A program made the translations under genes and the position numbers. Under the pieces are notes generated by a model that saw only the letters and a program-made list of their open reading frames with translations, was not told where the DNA came from and searched no databases. From SZUA-36 sp963774415 (lineage in GTDB: Bacteria; Pseudomonadota; Gammaproteobacteria; Xanthomonadales; SZUA-36), in the NCBI GenBank assembly GCA_963774415.1, contig CAVZEU010000003.1, forward strand, positions 434,001-498,000: a stretch of DNA of 64,000 bases, given 5' to 3'. Below, one piece after another: positions 44,932 to 53,140 of the stretch; positions within the stretch are counted from its first letter, which is position 1; each line of letters opens with the position of its first letter.

Positions 44932-47433
44932 GTGAGAAAACGAGGCATAGCATTACAGTTCATGGTTTTGATCGTGGGCCTGGCGGTTACCGCCGACCTT
45001 TATGCACAGGCGGCGCTCGAGGAGGTCGTCGTCACGGCGCGGAAGCGCGCCGAGAACCTGGAGGAAGTGCCGATCGCGGTGACCGCGTTCACGGCCAAGG
45101 ACATTGAAAGCGCCGGTATCCAGAGACCGGGTGATTTCATTGGCCTGATGCCCAACGTCACGATCGTCGACGCGTCAAATGTCGGTGACACGCAGGTCAG
45201 TATCCGCGGCATCGTCTCGACCCGGGACGCCGAGGGTACCTTCGCCTACCTGGTCGATGGCGTGCTGGTGACGAATCCAAACGCCTTCAACGGCGAACTG
45301 GTCGACATCGAGCACATCGAGGTGCTGAAAGGGCCCCAGGGCGCACTTTACGGGCGCAACGCGGTGGCCGGCGCGATCCTGGTCAATACCAAGAAACCGG
45401 GCGACAGCGTCGAGGCCATGGCCAAGCTCAGCTATGGCAATAACAACACCTGGAACGGTTCGGCGGTTCTGAGCGGGCCGCTCAGCGATACCGTCGGCGC
45501 ACGTCTGACCGTGCACAAGCACAAGACCGACGGCTTTTACAGAAATACGTTTACCGGACGTGACGACGTGGTCGACTACCTCGACGACAGGGGTGTCCGC
45601 GGCCGCGTCATCTGGACGCCGAACGACAAGCTCAGCCTGGACTTCCGTGCCGGCTACACCAAGGTCAACGGCGGTGCAATCAACTTCAACGCGGTCTTCG
45701 CCATCCCCGCGTTCGTGCCGTTCCTCGGCAGCGAGGCTTTCTTCGCCGACGTCAATAAGCACAAGTTCAACTTCACGTTCAACGTGCCCGGCGACAACGG
45801 CCAGAAAACCAAGGACGCGGCGCTGAAGGCGGATTGGGACGCCGGCAACGTGAAAGTTACGGCGATCGCGGCCTACAACAAGCTCGACGAATACCTCCTG
45901 TCCGACGGCACCAGCGCCACCTTTTACGGCTACGAGTTGACGCCGGCTTGCCAGCAGGACCGCCTGACGCTCAACAGTTTCACCCGGCCGGACCTGTTCG
46001 GCCCGCCGCTGGCGCCGTTCCTCGTCCTGCCGCCGGGCTCCGCGGGCGGTGCGGACTTCGCCGGTGTCTACGGTCCTTACACGGCGACCGCGTGTGACGG
46101 CTTCCAGTACCAGGAACGCAACCAGGAAGACACGAGTTTCGAGTTGCGTCTGACCTCGCCGCAGGACCAGCGGGTGCGCTGGATCGCCGGCGTCTATGGG
46201 CTCGACATCAACCGCGAGGTCGTCGTCGCCTACGGCGCCGATACCCACAGCGGCTTCCTGCGCCAACCGTACGTGCCGCCGACCGGGCCGAACCCGACCG
46301 ACCTGCTGTTCCACGACAAGTTCGACACCAAGGTCTACGCACTGTTCGGCCAGGTCGAGTTCGACGTGACCGACAGCATGGAACTGGCGTTCGCGCTGCG
46401 TTACGACAACGAGCAACGCAAGGTCAACAACCGGGTGCCGAACGTGATGTCCTCCGGCCTCAACGTCAATCTCGCCGGTCAGCCGATCAACCCGGCCTTC
46501 GTCCAGTTCCCCAATGGCATCCCGAACCGCTCGAAGACCTTCAGCGAAATGCAGCCGAAGATCACCTGGAAATGGAAGGCGACGGACGCGGTCAACGTCT
46601 ACGCCAGCTGGGGTCGCGGTTTCCGCTCGGGCGGCTTCAATTCCATCGGCACCGAAGCGACCATCAACTACTGGTACAACGCCGGCTATGGCGGCCCGGG
46701 CGAGCTGGTCGATTCCAAGCTGCAGATCAAGGACCAGTATCCGAAGGAAGTCACCGACAGCTTCGAACTCGGCAGCAAGATGAACCTGATGGACAACCGC
46801 CTGCAGGTCAACGCGGCGGTGTTCTCGACCCAGATCGACGACAACCAGTTCTTCGAGTTCTTCGCCGGCCCGTTCGGCCTGATGCGCGTTGTGACGACCA
46901 TCGACAAGGTGGAGATGAAAGGCTTCGAGATGGATGTGAATTTCGCCGCGACCGAGTATCTGCGCCTCTACGGCGGCCTGGGCCTGCTCGACAGCAAGAT
47001 CAAGAAAGACCTGAGCCGGCCGTTGTCGGTGGGCAACGATGCGCCGCAGGCGCCGAATCAGACCTACAACCTCGGTGCGCAGCTCGATCTGCCACTCGGC
47101 GGCAAGCTGAATTTCACCGCCAGGGTGGATTACCAGCATGTCGGCAAGATGTGGTTCCACACCCTGCAGGGCGAAGCGGTGCCGACCATCTGGCAGGTAT
47201 TTTTCGGTCCCGGCCTGACCTCCGACATGAGCAAGGCGCGGCGTGACGCCTACGGCACCATCGACGCCCGGCTCGGCGTCAGCAGCGAGCACTGGGACGT
47301 GATGCTGTGGGGCCGCAACCTGGCCGACAAGCACTATTTGCAGGAAGTGATCCCGGCGCCGGAGTTCGGCGGCTCGTTCATCCACCCGTCGCCGCTCAGG
47401 TCCTACGGCCTGGAGGTCACCTTCCGTTACTGA
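44932..47433 (+). CDS. TonB-dependent outer-membrane receptor
   Basis: An 833-residue receptor. Signal peptide (cleavage near LYAQA), a TonB box-like LEEVVVTARKRAENLEEVPIAVTAF region in parts, plug domain with VSIRGI and VEVLKGPQGALYGRNAVAGAILVNTKKPG (parts), and a 22-strand barrel ending in the C-terminal LRSYGLEVTFRY with terminal aromatic residue. This subfamily is common in oligotrophic gammaproteobacteria and takes up organic substrates as well as siderophores. GTG 44932 is preceded by GGGAGG. Co-transcription with the catabolic genes (66-base gap, no terminator) suggests it imports their substrate. Confidence 0.93.
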   Translation: MRKRGIALQFMVLIVGLAVTADLYAQAALEEVVVTARKRAENLEEVPIAVTAFTAKDIESAGIQRPGDFIGLMPNVTIVDASNVGDTQVSIRGIVSTRDAEGTFAYLVDGVLVTNPNAFNGELVDIEHIEVLKGPQGALYGRNAVAGAILVNTKKPGDSVEAMAKLSYGNNNTWNGSAVLSGPLSDTVGARLTVHKHKTDGFYRNTFTGRDDVVDYLDDRGVRGRVIWTPNDKLSLDFRAGYTKVNGGAINFNAVFAIPAFVPFLGSEAFFADVNKHKFNFTFNVPGDNGQKTKDAALKADWDAGNVKVTAIAAYNKLDEYLLSDGTSATFYGYELTPACQQDRLTLNSFTRPDLFGPPLAPFLVLPPGSAGGADFAGVYGPYTATACDGFQYQERNQEDTSFELRLTSPQDQRVRWIAGVYGLDINREVVVAYGADTHSGFLRQPYVPPTGPNPTDLLFHDKFDTKVYALFGQVEFDVTDSMELAFALRYDNEQRKVNNRVPNVMSSGLNVNLAGQPINPAFVQFPNGIPNRSKTFSEMQPKITWKWKATDAVNVYASWGRGFRSGGFNSIGTEATINYWYNAGYGGPGELVDSKLQIKDQYPKEVTDSFELGSKMNLMDNRLQVNAAVFSTQIDDNQFFEFFAGPFGLMRVVTTIDKVEMKGFEMDVNFAATEYLRLYGGLGLLDSKIKKDLSRPLSVGNDAPQAPNQTYNLGAQLDLPLGGKLNFTARVDYQHVGKMWFHTLQGEAVPTIWQVFFGPGLTSDMSKARRDAYGTIDARLGVSSEHWDVMLWGRNLADKHYLQEVIPAPEFGGSFIHPSPLRSYGLEVTFRY

Positions 47434-47456
47434 GTGAAAACAGCGCTATGCCCATG

Positions 47457-47482
47457 AAAAGCGGCCCTTCGGGGCCGTTTTT
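47457..47482. terminator. Terminator between TonB receptor gene and GMC oxidoreductase gene, probably bidirectional
   Basis: AAAAG then CGGCCC-TTCG-GGGCCG and five T bases; the stem is perfect with a stable UUCG-type loop. The A run on the left makes it usable for the minus strand too. It touches the stop codon of the GMC oxidoreductase gene. Confidence 0.9.
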
Positions 47483-49200
47483 CATGCACGCCGGCCGGTC
47501 GGGCTGGCGGTTGCCTGGGGCGGGACCGTGCATCCGTCGGGAACGGATGCCGAGTGGCCATGGATGGCTTGAACGTGTCCCGAACCCGGGCGACCCCCAT
47601 CCCGTCTAACCCGTGTGGGCACCTGGGCGGAGTTTGCGAGCATGTCCGCCGCGCATTTCTCCGCGATCATGATGACGGGGGCGTTGGTGTTGCCGGATAC
47701 CAGGGTCGGCATGATGGAGGCATCGGCCACCCGCAGGCCCTCGATGCCGTGGACCCGGAATTCGGAATCCACGACCGAAAGCGGATCGCTGCCCATCTTG
47801 CAGCTGCCGACCGGGTGGTAAACGGTTTCGGCCTTGCGGCGGACAAAGTCTTTCAGACCGTCCACGGAGGTGACGGATTCTTCGGGATAGATAAACCCTT
47901 CCAGGAAGGGCCTGAACGCAGCCTGCCTGAAGATTTCCTGACCGAGGCGCGCGCATTCCAGCATCATCTCGAGGTCGCGGTTTGTTTGCAGGTAGTTTGG
48001 CTGGATCAGCGGGGCGGCCGCTGGATCGGCCGACTGCAGACGAATTTCGCCGCGGCTTTCGGGCCGCAGAAAACAGGCGTGGATCGTCATTCCCCGGCCG
48101 GGCAGTTGCCGGCGGCCGTGATCATCGAGCAGGGCTGGCAGAAAGTGAAACTGCACGTCCGGGCGCGCGTCCCGCGCCAGCGCGCTGCAGACGAAGCCGC
48201 CGGCCTCGGCCAGGTTGGAGGTCGCCGGCCCGCGTTTTCCAAGGAGGTAACGAAGACCCGCCAGAAAATGGTTGATCTTGTCGTAACTGTGAGGGCTCGA
48301 GGTCGATACCAGCGTGCAGATGTCGAGGTGGTCCTGCAGGTTACCGCCGACGCCGGGCAGTTCGTGCTCAACGCTGATGCCGACCTCGCGCAGATGATCG
48401 GCCGGGCCGATTCCCGACAACAGCAGCAATTGCGGAGAGTTGATCGCGCCGCCGCTGACGATAACCTCGCCGCCGCTGACATCATGCCGCTCCCCCTTGT
48501 GCATGAACTCGACACCGGTCACCCGCCTGTTTTGCAGTAACAGCTTCGTCGTCAGTGCCCGGGTCAGGACCGTCAGGTTCGGGCGTCCGAGCGCAGGCTT
48601 GAGATAGGCGGTAGCCGCGCTGCAGCGCCGGCCACCTCGTTGCGTCACCTGGTAAATGCCGAGGCCCGCTTGCCCGGGGCCGTTGAAATCATCGTTCAAC
48701 GCATATCCCAGTTGCGAGCCGGCTTCGACGAACACCCGGCTCAAAGGGTTGACGTATCGGAGGTCCTGCACGGCCAGCGGGCCGCCGCTGCCGTGCAGTT
48801 CCGATGGGCCGCGCTGCTGGTCTTCCGATTTCAGAAAAAACGGCAGCACGGCGTCAAAGTTCCAGCCGGGGTTTCCCAGCGCGGCCCACGAGTCATAATC
48901 CTGTGGCTGGCCCCGGCAGTAAATCATGGCGTTGATGGAACTGGAACCGCCCAGGAGTTTGCCGCGGGGCCAGTACAGCCTGCGCCGGTTCAGCCCGGCC
49001 TGCGGTACGGTCCGGTACGACCAGTTGATATCGCGGTTATGACGTAACTGCCAGAGTCCGGCCGGCATGTGGATAAACGGGTTGTTGTCGGTCCCGCCCG
49101 CTTCGAGCAGCAACACCCGGTTCGCGGGGTGCTCGCTCAAACGGTGGGCCAGCACACAACCGGACGAACCGGCACCGATGATGATGAAATCGTAGTCCAT
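47482..49200 (-). CDS. GMC-family FAD oxidoreductase (choline/alcohol dehydrogenase type)
   Basis: A 572-residue GMC oxidoreductase. N-terminal FAD motif IIIGAGSSGCVLAHRLSE, the second signature GKLLGGSSSINAMIYCRG and GGAINSPQLLLLSGIGP are clear, and the C-terminal catalytic region with YHPVGSCKMG contains the active His. Such enzymes oxidise choline, alkanols or polyethylene-glycol-like alcohols; the substrate is unknown. ATG 49200 gives the expected N-terminus. The family normally ends near IMIAEKCAADML; the roughly 45 residues after that are unusual and partly encoded by a genomic repeat (47522-47555). Convergent to the TonB receptor, so probably part of the island. Confidence 0.91.
   Translation of the reverse strand: MDYDFIIIGAGSSGCVLAHRLSEHPANRVLLLEAGGTDNNPFIHMPAGLWQLRHNRDINWSYRTVPQAGLNRRRLYWPRGKLLGGSSSINAMIYCRGQPQDYDSWAALGNPGWNFDAVLPFFLKSEDQQRGPSELHGSGGPLAVQDLRYVNPLSRVFVEAGSQLGYALNDDFNGPGQAGLGIYQVTQRGGRRCSAATAYLKPALGRPNLTVLTRALTTKLLLQNRRVTGVEFMHKGERHDVSGGEVIVSGGAINSPQLLLLSGIGPADHLREVGISVEHELPGVGGNLQDHLDICTLVSTSSPHSYDKINHFLAGLRYLLGKRGPATSNLAEAGGFVCSALARDARPDVQFHFLPALLDDHGRRQLPGRGMTIHACFLRPESRGEIRLQSADPAAAPLIQPNYLQTNRDLEMMLECARLGQEIFRQAAFRPFLEGFIYPEESVTSVDGLKDFVRRKAETVYHPVGSCKMGSDPLSVVDSEFRVHGIEGLRVADASIMPTLVSGNTNAPVIMIAEKCAADMLANSAQVPTRVRRDGGRPGSGHVQAIHGHSASVPDGCTVPPQATASPTGRRA
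47522..47555. repeat. Short palindromic repeat, copy 1
   Basis: Contains GCATCCGT-CGGGA-ACGGATGC, an 8-bp perfect hairpin, inside the C-terminal end of the GMC gene. The same block with flanks GCCGAG occurs at 55841-55870 and a half copy, inverted, at 61857-61875. Confidence 0.75.
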
Positions 49201-49393
49201 GCAGTTTCCTGTCCGCTCCTGCCTGGGGACATGCACAGGGGGCATCATAGCCAAACCCGGGCGCGGCAGAAACATCCCGGGCCGCCGCGGGCCGTACCTG
49301 ACCCCCCATCTCCGCTGCTGCTGTGGTTGGGGTATAGTTTGCCCACATTCGACGAGGACGGTGGGCAGCCATGGCGGCCAGGATGTCGCAATC

Positions 49394-50692
49394 GTGAAAG
49401 TTCATCCCAGCCTGATCAAGCTGCAGCCGGGCGAGTGGCGGCGTTTCGGCCTGGCGTTCGCCTATTTTTATCTTTTGCTGGCCGGCTATTTCATGTTGCG
49501 CCCCATCCGTGGCGCCGTGGCCGCGAACCACAGCATGTCGCTGCAATGGCTGTACACCGCGACCTTCGTCGCCATGTTGCTGCTGGTGCCCCTGTTCGGC
49601 TGGCTGGTGGCCAGGTTCAGGCGCGGCACGTTCGTTCCCGGCATCTACCTGTTCTTCATCGGCAACCTGGCATTGTTCGCCTGGGCTTTCCGCCACGAGG
49701 CGCCCGGTGACTGGGTGCAATACACCTTCTATGTCTGGCTCAGCGTTTTCAACCTGTTCGTGGTTTCCGTCTTCTGGAGCTTCATGGCCGACATATTCCG
49801 GCCGGAGCAGGCGCAGCGGCTGTTTGGCAGCATTATGGCGGGCGGCAGCCTCGGCGCCATCAGCGGCCCCTTGCTGACGGCCCGTTGGGTGGAGAGCATC
49901 GGCAGCGGCGGTGTGATGCTGCTGGCCATGGCTTTTCTGCTCGGCGCCACGGCCGCGGCGATTGCGCTGGGCCGCTTTGAGCGCCGGCAGCAGCACGGCC
50001 GGGCCGCCGAGATCATCGGCGGCAGCATTTGGGAGGGAGCCGTGCACGTGTTTCGGTCGAAATACCTGTTGCTGATCTGCCTGCTGATGCTGTGCCACAA
50101 CCTGACCGCCACCTTTCTCTATAACGGCCTGGCGGTGCTGGTCGATCAAAGCATTATCGGCTTTGACGAGCGCACCCGATTTTTCAGCTACGTGGATATC
50201 GTCGTGCAGGTGCTGGCTTTCCTGTTCCAGTTTTTCATAACCTCGAGGCTGGTCATTTATCTGGGAATGCCGCGCACGGCCGTGTTGCCGCCCGTGCTGC
50301 TGGCGGCGGGGTTTGCCTTGCTGGGCACCACGATGGGGCTGGTCCTGTTCGCGGGCGTGCAGGTCGCGCAAAGGGCGCTGAACTACGGACTGCTGGGCCC
50401 GGTCAAGGAAATGCTGTTCACCGTTGTCGGCCGGGAAACGAAGTACAAAAGCAAGAATTTCATCGATACGGTGGTTTACCGCGGCAGCGACGTGACCGCG
50501 AGCTGGCTGTTCAGAGGCCTGATGACGGCCGGGCTGGGACTGGGACAGATCAGCTGGCTCTACCTGCCGCTGCTGGCCTTGTGGGCAGCGGGCGCCTGGC
50601 GCCTCGGCAATGCCTACGCGCGGCTAAAGACGGCGCTTGCGGAGAACGGCGCCGCAGCGGGCCGACACGGAGCGCACCGGACTGGCGTTTGA
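49394..50692 (+). CDS. Membrane transporter of the ADP/ATP-carrier (NTT-like) / MFS type
   Basis: A roughly 430-residue membrane protein with 11-12 hydrophobic segments (first FAYFYLLLAGYFMLRPIRGAV in parts). The features YFMLRPIRGA, FWSFMADIFRPEQAQRLFGSI, GPLL and the REtKYKSKNFIDTVVYRGSDV segment near the end are those of the nucleotide-transporter-like carriers found in free-living bacteria, some with HEAT repeats. These are usually called MFS transporters; ATP/ADP exchange is known in intracellular bacteria but unproven here. GTG 49394 is chosen because the upstream extension of the frame is not protein-like and runs across the divergent GMC promoter. Confidence 0.78.
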   Translation: MKVHPSLIKLQPGEWRRFGLAFAYFYLLLAGYFMLRPIRGAVAANHSMSLQWLYTATFVAMLLLVPLFGWLVARFRRGTFVPGIYLFFIGNLALFAWAFRHEAPGDWVQYTFYVWLSVFNLFVVSVFWSFMADIFRPEQAQRLFGSIMAGGSLGAISGPLLTARWVESIGSGGVMLLAMAFLLGATAAAIALGRFERRQQHGRAAEIIGGSIWEGAVHVFRSKYLLLICLLMLCHNLTATFLYNGLAVLVDQSIIGFDERTRFFSYVDIVVQVLAFLFQFFITSRLVIYLGMPRTAVLPPVLLAAGFALLGTTMGLVLFAGVQVAQRALNYGLLGPVKEMLFTVVGRETKYKSKNFIDTVVYRGSDVTASWLFRGLMTAGLGLGQISWLYLPLLALWAAGAWRLGNAYARLKTALAENGAAAGRHGAHRTGV

Positions 50693-50723
50693 TCGCGTGG
50701 GCCCGTACCGGGGCGCGGGCCGC

Positions 50724-51491
50724 TTATCCCGGATAAAACCGTTGCCCCGTAGACGTTTCGAAAGCGTGCACTTCGCACTGGTAGAGACGTCCTAGGTTTT
50801 CGCGGTTCAGCAATTCGTGGCTGGCGCCAGCGCGCCATTCGCCCCCGCCGAACAGCATCAGAACGTGGCTGCAGAAGCGCGCCGCCAGGTTGACATCGTG
50901 CAGCGCCGCGATGGCGCAGCGCCCGTTGCCGCTGACCTGGTTTTCGACCTGCTGCATGATGCGTAACTGATGCCGCATGTCCAGGTGGTTGGTCGGCTCG
51001 TCCAGCAACAGGACCTCGGGTTCCTGTACCAGCATGGCGGCAAAAGCGAGACGGCGTGCTTCGCCGCCCGACAGGCCCGTGACCGAGCGTGCTTCAAAAC
51101 CGCCCAGGTCAACCGCCTCGAGGGCCTCCCGTGCCTTCCGCTTGTCCTGTGCGCCTTCCCGCTCCCAGTAACCGAGGTGCGGGTGACGGCCGGTCAGGGC
51201 CGTTTCGATGACGCTGGCGTCGAATACGTAAACCGTGTGTTGCTGCAGCATGCCGAGCAGCCGCGCGATCGTGCGCCGCGGCAATTTGTCCAGTTCCTGG
51301 CCGGCGAGCAGGACGCGGCCGGCCCGCGGCATGGAGAGGCCGGCGAGGCATCTGAGCAGGGTGGTCTTGCCGATGCCATTCGGTCCCAAAAGACCCCAAC
51401 ACTGGCCCGGCGATATCTCCAGGTCAAGACCGTCGCAAACCCTGATGCCGGCGATGCCCACGTACAGGTCCTGGCAGGCGAGGGAACTCAC
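50724..51491 (-). CDS. ABC transporter ATP-binding protein (BtuD/FecE type)
   Basis: A 255-residue ATPase. Walker A GPNGIGKTTLL, Q-loop LQQHTVYV, signature LSGGEARRLAFA, Walker B VLLLDEPTNHLD and His-loop ALHDVNLA are all present. It drives import of cobalamin, heme or siderophores with the permease next to it. GTG 51491 overlaps the permease stop as GTGA; the longer upstream frame is the permease gene read in another frame. Confidence 0.92.
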   Translation of the reverse strand: MSSLACQDLYVGIAGIRVCDGLDLEISPGQCWGLLGPNGIGKTTLLRCLAGLSMPRAGRVLLAGQELDKLPRRTIARLLGMLQQHTVYVFDASVIETALTGRHPHLGYWEREGAQDKRKAREALEAVDLGGFEARSVTGLSGGEARRLAFAAMLVQEPEVLLLDEPTNHLDMRHQLRIMQQVENQVSGNGRCAIAALHDVNLAARFCSHVLMLFGGGEWRAGASHELLNRENLGRLYQCEVHAFETSTGQRFYPG

Positions 51492-52474
51492 CCGCCCTGC
51501 AGCCTTGCGCGGTTGAGCAGCAGCAGGAACAAGGGCACGCCGAGCATGGCCGTGATGACACCGACCGGCAGTTGTTGCGGACTCAGCAGCGTGCGCGCGA
51601 GCGTGTCGGACAACACCAGGAACAGACCGCCGAACAGGGTCGCGGCTGGGATCAGGATACGGTGGTCGGAGCCAACGACGAGCCGCATCAGGTGCGGCAC
51701 GATCAAACCGACAAAACCCACGCTGCCGGCGATCGAGACCGCGGCCGCCGTCAGGATGGACGCCAGCAGGTAGACGAGCCACAGCAACCGCTGCGTCGGC
51801 TCCCCCAGCAAGCGCGCGGTGGTTTCACCCATGGCCAGCACGTTGAGGCTGCGGGCCAGGCCGACGATGACGATGAAAACACACACCAGTACGAGCAGGG
51901 CCCAGGCCGGCACGCTGGCGTAGCTGAGGTCACCCATCAGCCAGAACAGCATGCCGCGCAGGCTGTTGTCAGGGCTCAGGGACAGCACCAGGCTGATCAG
52001 GGCCGCCCAGCCGGAGGCCGTGACGACACCCGTGAGCAACAGGCGCGTGCCGCTCCAGGGGCCTGTCCCGCGGGCAAGCCCAAAGACGATCAGTATCGAA
52101 AACAGGGCGCCGAGCAGGGCCAGCCACGGCAGGAAGCCCGCGGCCAACCCGAACCCCATTCCCAACAGCGTGAAGAAGGCGGCCCCGCCCGAGACGCCGA
52201 GCACATAGGGGTCGGCCAGTGGGTTGCGCAGCAGCACCTGCATCAGGCAGCCGGACATCGCCAGCATGGAGCCGACGGCCCAGCCCGCCAGTGCGCGCGG
52301 CAGGCGCAGCCGCCAAACCAATTCACCGTAGCGGCTGGCCGGGTCCTGCAAGGCGGATAGCCATTGCCGCCAGTCAAGCGCTATGGAGCCGGTCGCGCTG
52401 GCGACGAATATGCTGCCGACCGACAGCAGCAACAATAGCGCGAGCAGAGCATTCTTGTAGTAAGACGGGATCAT
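51488..52474 (-). CDS. ABC transporter permease (FecCD/BtuC family)
   Basis: A 328-residue inner-membrane permease with about ten membrane segments, of the iron-siderophore/vitamin B12 family: WRLPRALAGWAVGSMLAMSG, RNPLADPYVLGVSGGAAF, the G-IAGSVGFVGLIVPHLMRL loop and PQQLPVGVITAMLGVPLFLLLL in parts are typical. No periplasmic binding protein gene lies beside it: rppH is on the divergent side and the carrier gene on the other. The missing partner must be elsewhere. Confidence 0.92.
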   Translation of the reverse strand: MIPSYYKNALLALLLLLSVGSIFVASATGSIALDWRQWLSALQDPASRYGELVWRLRLPRALAGWAVGSMLAMSGCLMQVLLRNPLADPYVLGVSGGAAFFTLLGMGFGLAAGFLPWLALLGALFSILIVFGLARGTGPWSGTRLLLTGVVTASGWAALISLVLSLSPDNSLRGMLFWLMGDLSYASVPAWALLVLVCVFIVIVGLARSLNVLAMGETTARLLGEPTQRLLWLVYLLASILTAAAVSIAGSVGFVGLIVPHLMRLVVGSDHRILIPAATLFGGLFLVLSDTLARTLLSPQQLPVGVITAMLGVPLFLLLLNRARLQGG

Positions 52475-52555
52475 GCAGCGGCTGAGTTTGACATGCGTCG
52501 GACAGTAGGATATTTAATTGTCGTACGCAAGAACATAAGCGAGCGTCAGTTGACG

Positions 52556-53035
52556 ATGATCGACCCGGACGGATTCAGACCCAACGTTGCCATGGTTATC
52601 ATGAACCGGCAAGGCAGGGTGTTCTGGGCCCAGCGCACCAACAACGACGGTTGGCAGTTTCCGCAGGGCGGCATGCGCTCCGATGAAACCCCCGAGGAGG
52701 CCATGTACCGTGAACTGCATGAGGAGACCGGCCTGCAGACATCGCACGTCGAGCTACTGGGTTCGACGCCGGGTTGGCTGCGTTACCAATTGCCGCGGCG
52801 GTTCCAGCGTGCGGACAGCAAACCGCTTTGCATTGGCCAGAAGCAGGTGTGGTTCCTGCTGAAATTACTGGACGAGGACGTGCAGTTTGATTTCAACGTG
52901 GGCGGTGAGCCCGAATTCAAGAGCTTCCGCTGGGTCAATTTCTGGTATCCCGCCGACAACGTCATTCGCTTCAAGCGGCAGGTTTACCGGCAGGCCCTGA
53001 CTTTGCTCGAACCCCTGGCTGTCGCAGAGTTGTAG
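52556..53035 (+). CDS. rppH: RNA pyrophosphohydrolase RppH
   Basis: RppH removes pyrophosphate from 5' ends of mRNA, which triggers RNase E decay. The 159-residue protein starts MIDPDGFRPNVAMVI and carries the Nudix box GGMRSDETPEEAMYRELHEETGL in the standard spacing (given as GGMRSDETPEEAM and YRELHEETGL), followed by QKQVWFLLKL and EFKSFRWVNFWYP. ATG 52556 is chosen by match to E. coli RppH; an open frame extends further upstream. Confidence 0.95.
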   Translation: MIDPDGFRPNVAMVIMNRQGRVFWAQRTNNDGWQFPQGGMRSDETPEEAMYRELHEETGLQTSHVELLGSTPGWLRYQLPRRFQRADSKPLCIGQKQVWFLLKLLDEDVQFDFNVGGEPEFKSFRWVNFWYPADNVIRFKRQVYRQALTLLEPLAVAEL

Positions 53036-53140
53036 AATCGGGCGGAGATATTTCCGGATTCAAGATGAACCCACGGATCACGGCCGTGAAAGCGGGCCGC
53101 GTGAATGCCGACCATTATAGAAAATGAACAGGAAGCCGAG

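Noticed and set aside
45175..47385. 736-codon minus-strand frame over the TonB receptor
   Set aside because: Antisense shadow; the plus strand has plug and barrel motifs plus a signal peptide.
49037..50371. 444-codon minus-strand frame over the nucleotide-carrier-like gene
   Set aside because: His/Gln/Arg-rich shadow; the plus frame has a regular membrane-protein pattern.
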